This document shows, piece after piece, positions 24,743-33,601 of a DNA stretch of 64,000 bases. The stretch spans positions 90,242-154,241 of the forward strand of contig NZ_NMPZ01000008.1 of the NCBI RefSeq assembly GCF_002224675.1, in the 5' to 3' direction. The translations under genes were made by a program, and so were the position numbers. How positions within the stretch are numbered: the first letter of the stretch is position 1; every line of letters starts with the position of its first letter. The notes under the pieces were generated by a model that made no database searches, had not been told where the DNA came from, and worked only from the letters and a program-made list of their open reading frames with translations. The stretch is from Segatella copri. GTDB lineage: Bacteria > Bacteroidota > Bacteroidia > Bacteroidales > Bacteroidaceae.

Positions 24743-25207
24743 CTAGAAAAACAGGGTGTTTTTGGAATGCAGGATAAGGTCGATATCTACATCCTGACCA
24801 ATGATCTTCATGGCTCTGGCATAGTCCTCAGACAAAGGGACAATCAGAATGCTGTCGTTGTTGTCATACATTTTTTGAATCTCTGTTAGTTTTTGGGCTA
24901 TGTCTTGCACTTCATCAGATGGCATGTCTGCCATGAAGATGGACTTCTGGATCCTTATACATCCTTTTTTCAGTAGGAATTTTGCAATCAATGTTCTGAC
25001 CTTGTTGCTGGTGATGTCGTACATGATGAAGCATATCATATATCCTGGTTTCCTTTCTGCTGAAGAGATGATGTTCAGTATCTGTCTGATTCTTTCCGGT
25101 AGGGTGGGGAGCTCGTCTAAGTTCCCCGTTACTCTACCGATGGAGCCTGTGCCGGCTAAACCGGCTTGGCCAATCAGTCTGGTTTCTATGAGATGGTTTC
25201 CTTTCAT
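24743..25207 (-). CDS. cas2: CRISPR adaptation protein Cas2 with N-terminal extension
   Basis: 154 aa. The Cas2 ferredoxin-like core starts near residue 56 (YMICFIMYDITSNKVRTLIA) with the conserved Asp after the first strand, continues with GCIRIQKSIFMADM and ends with DSILIVPLSEDYARAMKIIG. About 50 residues precede the usual start; they contain a Gly-rich stretch and could contact the primase or Cas1. Its ATG overlaps the stop of the CAPP gene (ATGA), indicating translational coupling. Cas2 bridges two Cas1 dimers in the spacer-integration complex. Confidence 0.9.
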   Translation of the reverse strand: MKGNHLIETRLIGQAGLAGTGSIGRVTGNLDELPTLPERIRQILNIISSAERKPGYMICFIMYDITSNKVRTLIAKFLLKKGCIRIQKSIFMADMPSDEVQDIAQKLTEIQKMYDNNDSILIVPLSEDYARAMKIIGQDVDIDLILHSKNTLFF

Positions 25208-26250
25208 GAGGTATATGTCAGAGTTTGTACGTAGTCATTTACCAGTTGCGCCATCATGCCATTGAGTTGCATGGAGGTTCCTCTCTTGGGAGATTCTACC
25301 ACCGAGTATCCCTTGTGCCCGAAGAACAGGTTGATTTCTGCTTTCAGCTGACGGGTGCGGAACATGAGCTTGATACCATACTGTATGTTTCTGGTATCAT
25401 ACAGTTCCACTCCGGTTTCCTCTATGGATTGCTTCAAGTCGGTGACTATATTGGTGATTTCCTGGGGAACATACACGGGGCGAATTTCCTGAGGAAGTTT
25501 CTTTCTTTTATAGAGTTCGAGCCTTTCCTTGATTCTGTCCATGGTTTCCTGGTCCGGGTCATGAGTCTTTTCTACAGGTTGCAGGTCCTGCACTTGCTTT
25601 TCTTGGCTGATGCTTGGCATCTTGTCTTCCTTGATGAACAGATCCACGCTCTCCAGATTCACGTAGTTCTCCCAGCAGACAGGCATGGCTGTCAGGTTGA
25701 GTGTGGCATCATCATCTGCAGCAATGAAGCAGGCTCTGGTCACATCATTGGTCTTGAGGTCAATGAATGTTTCCAGCTGATGCTCCTTGGCGAATTCCCA
25801 TGCGAACTGCTTGTAGAATGATGAATAGATGTTTTCATCCGTGCATGGTTTATTGAGCAGGAAGATGAGCTTCAAGCCGTATCCGCTTGGAGAAGTGAAC
25901 ATCATGGCGATGCGCTCGTCTTTGGTCAGCTTGGCTTTCAGCTCATCCAGCTGGATGCTCTTCTCGTCCACATGGTCTATGTCCAGGACAAATGATGATA
26001 CTGATGAGAAGTTTTCCTTTCTTCTGTAGTCTGAGTCAAAGTGGGCGCAGACAAAGTAGGGGAGTGATTTTTTCATCAGGTTGTATTTGGCACTGTCCAT
26101 GCGCTGGATACTGCGCAGGACTTCTGTCTGATTTCTGAGTGATGGCTCTGGGTGAGCAATCATCTTGAATAGGTCTATCATGTTGATAGATGTCAATTTT
26201 TCATTGGCAGCCACGATCTTGGTTCCCAATGATACAGTCTGCTCTTTCAT
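25204..26250 (-). CDS. CRISPR-associated primase-polymerase (CAPP, BT4734/VirE-N-like AEP fold)
   Basis: 348 aa. The archaeo-eukaryotic primase-type catalytic core is visible as SSFVLDIDHVDE near residue 85 (the two metal-binding Asp) and TSPSGYGLKLIF near 118, the pattern of the BT4734-like N-terminal domain. The C-terminal ~140 residues are charged and helical. It sits between cas1 (1-nt gap) and cas2 (ATGA overlap). CAPPs beside Cas1-Cas2 of type III systems have been shown to have primase and polymerase activity and to associate with the adaptation proteins, and are thought to copy captured RNA or ssDNA. Here that is inferred from the motif and position. Confidence 0.82.
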   Translation of the reverse strand: MKEQTVSLGTKIVAANEKLTSINMIDLFKMIAHPEPSLRNQTEVLRSIQRMDSAKYNLMKKSLPYFVCAHFDSDYRRKENFSSVSSFVLDIDHVDEKSIQLDELKAKLTKDERIAMMFTSPSGYGLKLIFLLNKPCTDENIYSSFYKQFAWEFAKEHQLETFIDLKTNDVTRACFIAADDDATLNLTAMPVCWENYVNLESVDLFIKEDKMPSISQEKQVQDLQPVEKTHDPDQETMDRIKERLELYKRKKLPQEIRPVYVPQEITNIVTDLKQSIEETGVELYDTRNIQYGIKLMFRTRQLKAEINLFFGHKGYSVVESPKRGTSMQLNGMMAQLVNDYVQTLTYTS

Positions 26251-26251
26251 A

Positions 26252-27229
26252 CTAATAATGTTTTAATTGTTGTGCGAATTTTTGTATATAGAGAAATATA
26301 TGGGTTTCTCTGCTTCTGGTCATTCCCTTGATGGATTCATTCTCTGCCAGGTAGTCATTGACTGATTGGATGATGACTCTTCTTCCCAGGGATTCGAGCC
26401 ATACTGCTCCTCTTTCATCTGTGGAGTAGTAGTCCTCTGTTATGATGTTCTGGGCCAGCAGTGAATACACTATATAGTCTATCCATACCCTGTAGAGTTC
26501 TATCACGTCATAGGAAAGTACGGGTCTTCCATACTCGTCCCGGTGGAGAATGCCTATATAGGGATCTATGCCGCAGCGTATGAGCGTATTCTCTATCTTT
26601 CCATACAGAATGCCGTAGCCATAGTTGAGCATGGCGTTGGCAACATCTATAGCCGGATGTTGTGAGCGTTCCTTGAACCGGTATTTCTCGGGTATGAATT
26701 GATTCAATGCCCGGAAGTATTCCTTGGATGCATTGCCTTCATAGGCTCTGAGGTTATTGGCGATTTCTCTTACCGTGAATCCTTCTAGGGCATCTACCTT
26801 TGCGATGAGTTTGCTGATTTTGTTGCAAGCTTCCTGTACGATGAGTTCCTTCTTTCCTGTATCTACCTGCAGCATGAGGAGCAGGGCCAGTTGGTTTTGC
26901 ATCTTTTGGATGATAACCTTTTTGATCCATTCCACTGCATCCTGTGATGCCGTGAATATCAGCTGTCCTTTTCTGATGGTGGAGATAGAACCATATTTGT
27001 GGCTCCATACGCAGCCCATTACGTTGCCACCTTTGTCGATTAGCGTGACCCTGATGTCATTTTCAATGGCAAGTATCAAGGCGTCGGAGGTGAGTACGGC
27101 ACTCTTGGCTACTAAGATGGAATCCACGTCTTTAACAGGTATGCGATGGCTTCCTGTTGAATTGTTGAGCATGAAAGCTCCATTGTTGATGCTAAGTTTA
27201 GCACCGTATGAATTTAATACGATTTCCAT
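26252..27229 (-). CDS. cas1: CRISPR integrase Cas1
   Basis: 325 aa, normal length. The N-terminal beta domain opens with LNSYGAKLSINNGAFMLNN and holds VKDVDSILVAKSAVLTSDAL. The helical catalytic domain has the three metal ligands: Glu in YEGNASKEYF near residue 165, His in IGILHRDEYG near 229 and an acidic residue in SYDVIELYR near 243. Cas1 integrates spacers at the leader end of arrays. It is first in the operon cas1-CAPP-cas2 and is transcribed from cassette site 7, 28 nt upstream, away from array 2. No reverse transcriptase is fused. Confidence 0.95.
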   Translation of the reverse strand: MEIVLNSYGAKLSINNGAFMLNNSTGSHRIPVKDVDSILVAKSAVLTSDALILAIENDIRVTLIDKGGNVMGCVWSHKYGSISTIRKGQLIFTASQDAVEWIKKVIIQKMQNQLALLLMLQVDTGKKELIVQEACNKISKLIAKVDALEGFTVREIANNLRAYEGNASKEYFRALNQFIPEKYRFKERSQHPAIDVANAMLNYGYGILYGKIENTLIRCGIDPYIGILHRDEYGRPVLSYDVIELYRVWIDYIVYSLLAQNIITEDYYSTDERGAVWLESLGRRVIIQSVNDYLAENESIKGMTRSRETHIFLYIQKFAQQLKHY

Positions 27230-27256
27230 AGGCTCATGGTTTTAAATTTCTGAGTG

Positions 27257-27291
27257 CAAAGGTAGGGAGGGATTTTGAAATTATATTTCAC
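27257..27291 (-). promoter_or_regulatory. Palindrome promoter cassette, site 7 (cas1-CAPP-cas2)
   Basis: Minus-strand -7 box TACCTTTG (27257-27264), 10 nt, then TTGAAAT-TAT-ATTTCAC (27275-27291), one mismatch, followed by TGGCTCAATTTTC. It is the only cassette before a cas gene, and ties adaptation to the other six cassette promoters. Confidence 0.75.
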
Positions 27292-27559
27292 TGGCTCAAT
27301 TTTCTGGATTTTGATAGTTGGGTATGATTTCTATACCTTATTATATATAAGGTATTTTTCTTCTCTTCTTTAGAATCTTAAATACAGGTATTGGGGTGAT
27401 AGTTGAGATGCAGAATTTATCTCCTTTGATGTTTGTTAGTGCTGAATCATGTTTTTTGTGGGGGACCTGTCGTTTGCCTTTGGGTTTCTGTTTCCTAAAA
27501 TAGTTAATAGAACTAAATTTTTTGAGCTAAAAATGGTAGAATATTTAAGATTAATTGGC

Positions 27560-27690
27560 TTGCATATCTCGAAAAATAGTCGTACCTTTGCACCCGCTAA
27601 GGAAAAGTTAATTTTCGGTTAAGAAAAGTGAATAATTGTTTAGTAGAGTTCTTTAACTTATTGATAATCAGAATAGTCTTATAAGGTCGA
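27560..27690 (+). promoter_or_regulatory. Leader and promoter of CRISPR array 2
   Basis: TTG (27560-27562), 20 nt, TACCTTTG (27583-27590), then the shared ~100-nt leader. It diverges from the cas1 promoter; bases 27300-27550 between them hold no gene. Confidence 0.8.
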
Positions 27691-29390
27691 GTACGAGACC
27701 ATCGTCCACTACAACAAGGATTAAGACCTCATCAGCTTTACGCTTTGGAAAATACTGAATAGGTACGAGACCATCGTCCACTACAACAAGGATTAAGACG
27801 TGTGCTTTTCAATCTGTTTGGTACTTCTGTGTATGTACGAGACCATCGTCCACTACAACAAGGATTAAGACTGTTCTTCTATTTTGATACAATTCTTTGA
27901 CTCATGTACGAGACCATCGTCCACTACAACAAGGATTAAGACTCCAACTGCTTTGTAGTTGCTTTAAAATCTTTCATAGTACGAGACCATCGTCCACTAC
28001 AACAAGGATTAAGACTTCTCTTTTTCTAATGTATCACATATATTAGTTGTACGAGACCATCGTCCACTACAACAAGGATTAAGACTTCAAGCTCTCTGCT
28101 GTCATTTTAAAATCTTTCATACGTACGAGACCATCGTCCACTACAACAAGGATTAAGACTTCTTGCCTCTTTCTCACCGCCATTAACTACCACATGTACG
28201 AGACCATCTTCCATTACAACAAGGATTAAGACACCATTGTCATTTATTGCGATTTCGGCAACCTCACCGGTACGAGACCATCTTCCATTACAACAAGGAT
28301 TAAGACGGTTCATATTGTTTGAACCATTAGCTGTCTGCACGGTACGAGACCATCTTCCATTACAACAAGGATTAAGACTTAAAAGAGTAACCTGCTAAAC
28401 TCGGTTTAACCAGTACGAGACCATCTTCCATTACAACAAGGATTAAGACATTTGGAGCATTACTACTGGGAGCCATGAATTAACCTGTACGAGACCATCT
28501 TCCATTACAACAAGGATTAAGACACCCGCGAAAACTGTGGCAAAATTGCCGGCAATCATGTACGAGACCATCTTCCATTACAACAAGGATTAAGACTCAC
28601 ATCAATGCGTGATACATTCATTTGTGCCTGTACGAGACCATCTTCCATTACAACAAGGATTAAGACCGTTTGGCGTTACCGTACTGAGTCAAAGTCTCAA
28701 TGTACGAGACCATCTTCCATTACAACAAGGATTAAGACTTTCATATTACCTGTAAGATCAGTATTACTAATAGGTACGAGACCATCGTCCACTACAACAA
28801 GGATTAAGACACAAATGGCGGCATTCATACATAAATCCATTCTCTGTACGAGACCATCGTCCACTACAACAAGGATTAAGACTCACTGATACCGAGAGCT
28901 TCACCATCTGGATGGATAGTACGAGACCATCTTCCATTACAACAAGGATTAAGACACCTGTCTCCAAGTCTATAGTTTCACCCCAAGCTCCGTACGAGAC
29001 CATCTTCCACTACAATAAGGATTAAGACGGTCATGTGCTGCACCCATATCATCGGTGATGTCCTGTACGAGACCATCTTCCACTACAACAAGGATTAAGA
29101 CAAAATGATCTCATCCTCTTCAATGGACCAAGGTCTGTACGAGACCTTCTTCCACTACTACAAGGATTAAGACAAATCATTCTGTTCATCACACGCTACC
29201 TCTTCGATAGTACGAGACCGTCTTCCACTTCAACAAGGATTAAGACCGAGCGTATGTGTGAAGCTCATCATTAGGAGTAGGATACGAGACCATCTTCCAC
29301 TACAATAAGGATTAAGACCCGTACCAAGTAGTCCATCTGGCGCCGCAATGGTAGTGTACGAGACCATCTTCCACTACAACAAGGATTGGA
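27691..29390 (+). CRISPR. CRISPR array 2: 24 repeats, 23 spacers
   Basis: Same 37-nt repeat as array 1. Repeats 1-7 carry ATCGTCCACTACAACAAGG; repeats 8-15 carry ATCTTCCATTACAACAAGG; repeats 16-17 (28774, 28846) return to the first form; later repeats mix ATCTTCCATT, CAATAAGG and scattered changes. The last repeat (29356) is truncated after AAGGATT. Two spacers (27943, 28086) are antisense to frames starting MKDFK, as is one in array 1; the spacer at 28379 is a synonymous variant of one in array 3. Confidence 0.97.
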
Positions 29391-29456
29391 ATCAATTATT
29401 TATGAGTTATTCATAGATAATATTGGTTCATAGGTAGGTTAATCGTTGCATGAAAA

Positions 29457-29492
29457 AATCCCATATCAAGGTTGTTGCCTTGGTATGGGATT
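29457..29492 (-). terminator. Terminator between array 2 and the effector operon
   Basis: A 15-bp stem AATCCCATATCAAGG / CCTTGGTATGGGATT with a 6-nt loop. On the minus strand it is followed by TTTTTTCA, ending the effector operon; on the plus strand it is followed by GATTTTAAT and may also limit array 2 transcripts. Confidence 0.8.
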
Positions 29493-29584
29493 GATTTTAA
29501 TAATGCGATATTCTTATATTCAGTTCAGGCCTGTTTGGGCCTCTCTTGTCTTGTTTTATTTCCTAAAGCGGGTTCTTCACGTTC

Positions 29585-31849
29585 TTACTTCTGGTAGGAA
29601 TCATAGAGTTCCTTAGCCTTGTCTTCGCCCAGGAAACCTGACAGCTTTTTCCAGATACCACTCTTGTCAAATGGCTTGGCAAGTTCCTTCACTTCCTTCT
29701 TGGATGGTTCCTGTAGCAAGCGGGTTGAGGTGTTGTAGAGGTCGTTGCAGTCAGATTCATTGAGCTGTGATGCCTCGGAGAGTTTTAGCCATTTCTCCAC
29801 CTTCTGGAAACATACCTTGAATTCTTTGATGCTATAGCTAATGCCATCACCTGCGAGTTTGTCAAGAGTGGTGCCAAGACCAGCTTTAAGTTCTTCTTCT
29901 ATAGCATCCTGGGCAGCTTTTGCTGCTTGTTGCTTTTTCGCTTCTTCCTGTTCGGCAATCTTTTCCTCTATATCGGCAACGATTTTACGTTCTTCCTGGA
30001 TGTTGATTCCTTTTTTGAGGAGTTCGTCCATGATGTCGTTATAGATTTTCTTAGCCTCTTGGTATTCCTTGGCTTCTGTACAGCTCTTGGCTTGTGCAAA
30101 TTTCTCAGAGAGTGATCTACGGGCTTCTTTTTCTGCTCTTTCACCTTTAGCCTTGAGTGCAAGGTCTCTGATTTTATCCTTGTCTTCATCAGATAGCCAT
30201 GAGTGGATTGGTGTACCTTTTTCCTGGATCTTGTTGAAAGGATTCTTCTTCTCGAACTTGCTGTCTCCATACTCTTTCATCTCCATCATTCTGACTTCTT
30301 CGTCTGTATGTTCACTGAGGATATTGACGAGTTGGGTGATGCTTTCGGTTTGTGCCCACAATTGCTGGTAATTCTCATAAGTGAACACCGACATCATTTC
30401 CTCAAAGCGCTGCATATAGTAGTTCATGTCTTGGCTAAAGCCGCGAAGGGTGATGTCTTCCTTATCGATGTGGCATTTGCCGAAGCCAAAAGCCTTGGCC
30501 ATACCCAGGTTGAAGAACACCTCTGGACTCATATTGAAAGTAAGGGCTGTCAAAATAGCTCCAATCTCAGCTTCTCTTGTGTTGTGTAAGGAGATTCTGA
30601 GAGTAAAGGTTTGTCCGGCAGGAAGGGCCTTGAATGTTGTTCCCACATTCTTGTTTTCACCTTGTGGAAGCTGGGTGGTGGTTCCCTCAGAATGGATTCT
30701 ATATAGCTTTCTTCCTGCGATACCCTCGTTTTCATCATAGGTCTTGTATGGTGAATGCTGTTGCTTCAGATACAGAGGATAGTAGGAGGCCTTAGGAGTT
30801 CCCAGAATTCCCTTTGTCTCTATAAGCTCAGAGTCCTCTACTGTTCCCTCCATGAAGGCATGACTGATTTGTACTCTTCCCTTCAGGTTGTCGTCTCCTG
30901 TGTATCCGAACAGGGTTTCTCCCAGGTCGTGTCTGGTCTTGTCGGCCTTTTGCAGGATTTCTACCTGTTGGCGTACATTGTTTCTGAATGGGAGTTTGAA
31001 CATTCTGGACATACCGAGAATCTCCTGGCCATTTGGCATCTTGAGATAGAATACCGGTATTTCATAACCCTTTTCAAGAGCCATCAGAAAGCAGCCTTTT
31101 CCTTCTTTTTCCTTGGCGAAATCTGGAGTACCTTCATAGATACTCTTGAAGGCTCTGATGGTTTCCTCGCTTAAAGGGATGCTGTCACCTCTGTCAGAAG
31201 GGAATAGCAATTCATGTTTCTTGCCTTGCATGAGTCCTGTGCAGACGATTCGGTAGCTTATTCCGTCTTTTTCTCTCTCAGGATAGGTAGGATAATGGTT
31301 GGAATCCGAGCCTACGGAAACATTGGTTTCCCAAATAGAGCCATTCGGGTTATAGCCTGGGAAATTCAAGCCCACTTCAATGCTATGGATTTTTTCCAGT
31401 TGTCCGTCACATGGGGTGAAGAAATATCTCTCACCTTCCTTTGAGAGCCAGCCTGGTATGGCATTATTTACCTTTTTCAGGTATTCGGTGCTTTTAGCCT
31501 TATTCATTCTGTTGGCCACATCACGATAGCCAAACCATCTGTTCTGGAAGTCCTTGTCCTCCTGCATCTTGCCGAAGGACATGATTTCCACGATTTCGCG
31601 CAACATTCCCTTGATGGTGGTGCCTGGGATGAAGTAGTGGCGTTTTCCGTCCTTCCCCATGATATGAGCAGAGTGCTTCTCTAGTGCACCGTCGCGTGTG
31701 AAGAGAGGAGATACGTTCTTGAGTTTCACCTCGATCACTCCATCCTCTGAGTCTGAGAATGGTAAGTCCTGAGTTACCTGCTCACTCCAGGAAGGGTAGA
31801 ATACCTTTTCATTGAGTGGCACGAAATTATAGGGTGCTGTAATTTTCAT
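29585..31849 (-). CDS. Type III CRISPR RAMP protein, TIGR03986-like, with helical C-terminal extension
   Basis: 754 aa. The start PYNFVPLNEKVFYPSW and the following GVIEVKLKNVSPLFTRDG are typical of the TIGR03986 family. A Cas7-like core follows: HYFIPGTTIKGMLREIVEI near residue 75 and a glycine-rich SPEVFFNLGMAKAFGFGK near residue 455. From ~residue 500 on the protein is helical, with a Lys/Glu/Ala-rich coiled-coil-like stretch at ~580-660. No separate small subunit (Cas11) is visible in the operon, and this helical region is one place it could reside. Last gene of the operon, 16 nt after the TIGR04423-like gene. Confidence 0.82.
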   Translation of the reverse strand: MKITAPYNFVPLNEKVFYPSWSEQVTQDLPFSDSEDGVIEVKLKNVSPLFTRDGALEKHSAHIMGKDGKRHYFIPGTTIKGMLREIVEIMSFGKMQEDKDFQNRWFGYRDVANRMNKAKSTEYLKKVNNAIPGWLSKEGERYFFTPCDGQLEKIHSIEVGLNFPGYNPNGSIWETNVSVGSDSNHYPTYPEREKDGISYRIVCTGLMQGKKHELLFPSDRGDSIPLSEETIRAFKSIYEGTPDFAKEKEGKGCFLMALEKGYEIPVFYLKMPNGQEILGMSRMFKLPFRNNVRQQVEILQKADKTRHDLGETLFGYTGDDNLKGRVQISHAFMEGTVEDSELIETKGILGTPKASYYPLYLKQQHSPYKTYDENEGIAGRKLYRIHSEGTTTQLPQGENKNVGTTFKALPAGQTFTLRISLHNTREAEIGAILTALTFNMSPEVFFNLGMAKAFGFGKCHIDKEDITLRGFSQDMNYYMQRFEEMMSVFTYENYQQLWAQTESITQLVNILSEHTDEEVRMMEMKEYGDSKFEKKNPFNKIQEKGTPIHSWLSDEDKDKIRDLALKAKGERAEKEARRSLSEKFAQAKSCTEAKEYQEAKKIYNDIMDELLKKGINIQEERKIVADIEEKIAEQEEAKKQQAAKAAQDAIEEELKAGLGTTLDKLAGDGISYSIKEFKVCFQKVEKWLKLSEASQLNESDCNDLYNTSTRLLQEPSKKEVKELAKPFDKSGIWKKLSGFLGEDKAKELYDSYQK

Positions 31850-31864
31850 TTTGCAGTTCCTCCA

Positions 31865-32263
31865 TTATTTTTCAAATCCAACGAATATGTTTGCCTTGAG
31901 CTGAAGGGTAGGCATGTTTTCACACAGCTCATCCTTCACCTCTTCCCACTGGCGCAGGAACTTTAGTGCCTTCACGCCTGGAAGACGGTGTGGCAGGTAG
32001 GTAACCGGAGTCATGGTGGCTGAGTCAGCCAGTTCTTCCTGCTTTACCTCGTATGTTGTTACGAAGTAATTTCCATCCACATAACGGATCTGGATAGAAG
32101 TGTTTTCTTCCGGGTTCCACAGCAGTCCCTCTACGACGAAAGGATTCTCGCCGTCTGTGAGGGTAAGAGAAAGAGGTTCTCCTTCTCCTATGATTCTTGG
32201 CTTGCTCTGGTCGCTTTGCCAGAGGTAGCCTTCATATTTTGCATTTTTTATCTGATGTTCCAT
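31865..32263 (-). CDS. Type III CRISPR-associated protein, TIGR04423-like
   Basis: 132 aa. The opening YEGYLWQSDQSKPRII, the GLLWNPEENTSIQIRYVDG stretch and the closing THP-like LPHRLPGVKALKFLRQWEE fit the small TIGR04423 family found in Bacteroidota type III loci. Beta-rich N-terminal half, helical C-terminal half. Its role in the complex is not known; a small-subunit-like function is possible. It is 2 nt from the double-RAMP gene and co-transcribed. The family call is from memory of its sequence pattern. Confidence 0.75.
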   Translation of the reverse strand: MEHQIKNAKYEGYLWQSDQSKPRIIGEGEPLSLTLTDGENPFVVEGLLWNPEENTSIQIRYVDGNYFVTTYEVKQEELADSATMTPVTYLPHRLPGVKALKFLRQWEEVKDELCENMPTLQLKANIFVGFEK

Positions 32264-32265
32264 GC

Positions 32266-33597
32266 TTACTCTTGTATGTTAAGTGTTCCGATGAATATAC
32301 CATTTCCTCTGTTGGTACCACCGCCCAGTGGCAGGAGGCCGTCGCAGATGTCCTGGAGGGCTTTCTCGAATGCCTTTCTGACATCTTCGTCTTGAAGGGC
32401 TTCCTTTTCAACCCAGATTTCTTCCACGAGTTCCTGGTTTTCCGCAGTGCTTACCTTTTCCTTGAACAGGGCGCCGTCCATCACTCCACCGGTAAACTTA
32501 TCTACCCTGATGTGAGGAAGAATCTTTGAATCCGTGTTCTCAATGAAGACATCTGAGAAGATGGCCTTTCCTCTGGATGGTTGGATGTCTCCTTCGTCCA
32601 GCGTGGTGCCGAAGATATCCAGGCATGCCTTGTTTCTGTCGCTTGCGATAGCTTCTGCGTTGTCCACGAAATGCTTCGTGAGGCGGTTCCAGTGGTAGGC
32701 TGTACGATGTGAAATGGCTCCTTTGACGGATGTTGCCGGTATCAGGCTCTTGGCTTCCTTGATTTCTGGCTTGCCGGTTGACCAGTCCACATAGTTTTCC
32801 TTGACGGGTGTCATATCGGCCTCTTCGTCTCCGAATCCTGATGAGAACAGGAAGAAGTTCAATGGCTTGAGGGTGAGGGTATATTTGATCCAGTCAGCCC
32901 CCTGCAGTTCGCTTGGCATCTTCTCGATGGCCTCATTCCAGTCCTCTTCCAGCGATGATGACTTTTTCAGGTAGGCATCGAGGTCCTTTTCCTGGGTCAG
33001 GTCATAGCTTGCGTACTTCAAGCTCACGACCTTCATGCTTCCGAAGCCGTTTCTCGTTCCGCTGCCGACTCTGAAGGTAGGAGAGGAGATGGTGTTCAGA
33101 ATGTTTTGCATATTCTCGTCATCTTTCGTTTCTGAGAGAAGTTCCATCTCGAAGATGAATCGGGTACCTTTATACACAACCTGCTCGTCGAACTTGCCAT
33201 GGTCTGCGCCTGTACCCTTTTCCGTGATTCTTACATGCTGGCGGATAGGCAGCACCTCAAAAGCCTTGATATACTCATCCTGCTCTATGTCTTTCAGACC
33301 GTCCATGGCCTTCTGGTTGCTGCCCAGGAGCAGTGCATCGGATATGAGGACCTTGGAGCCTTCTCCCTTATCTCCTTTCTGGTATCCGAAGATGGAGTCA
33401 CTCTCCTTCAGGTCTTTCATGCTGTGACGGATGATGCCCATGAGTGATGTGCCCGGGATATATGGCAGGTCATTCACGTCTCTAGTCACGGGTGCATCCG
33501 TAATGATGTCCTTCTCGCCGCTGCCCACTGCCAGAGGTGATGTTGCCTCCAGGGTGATGCGCGCGATCATGCGGTATTTATATTTTGTCATCTGCAT
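32266..33597 (-). CDS. Double RAMP (Cas7-Cas7 fusion) type III protein
   Basis: About 443 aa from the ATG at 33597 (MQMTKYKYRM); an in-frame ATG further upstream would overlap the previous gene. Two Cas7-type RAMP domains are fused. The first (~1-210) has SPLAVGSGEKDIITDAPVTRD with candidate target-cleaving Asp, LPYIPGTSLMGIIRHSM and FRVGSGTRNGFGSMKV. The second (~225-443) has FLFSSGFGDEEADMTP, SLIPATSVKGAISHRTAYHW and LLPLGGGTNRGNGIFIG. Cas7 subunits coat the crRNA and cleave bound target RNA at 6-nt steps. Fusions of this kind are typical of III-D-like complexes. Confidence 0.85.
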   Translation of the reverse strand: MQMTKYKYRMIARITLEATSPLAVGSGEKDIITDAPVTRDVNDLPYIPGTSLMGIIRHSMKDLKESDSIFGYQKGDKGEGSKVLISDALLLGSNQKAMDGLKDIEQDEYIKAFEVLPIRQHVRITEKGTGADHGKFDEQVVYKGTRFIFEMELLSETKDDENMQNILNTISSPTFRVGSGTRNGFGSMKVVSLKYASYDLTQEKDLDAYLKKSSSLEEDWNEAIEKMPSELQGADWIKYTLTLKPLNFFLFSSGFGDEEADMTPVKENYVDWSTGKPEIKEAKSLIPATSVKGAISHRTAYHWNRLTKHFVDNAEAIASDRNKACLDIFGTTLDEGDIQPSRGKAIFSDVFIENTDSKILPHIRVDKFTGGVMDGALFKEKVSTAENQELVEEIWVEKEALQDEDVRKAFEKALQDICDGLLPLGGGTNRGNGIFIGTLNIQE

Positions 33598-33601
33598 TGC
33601 T

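Noticed and set aside
28107..29003. Open frames through the CRISPR arrays (with NPCCSGRWSRT or TRPSSTTTRIKT repeats), also at 41758-42735
   Set aside because: They are translations of the CRISPR repeat and spacers, a well-known source of false proteins in Bacteroidota annotation.
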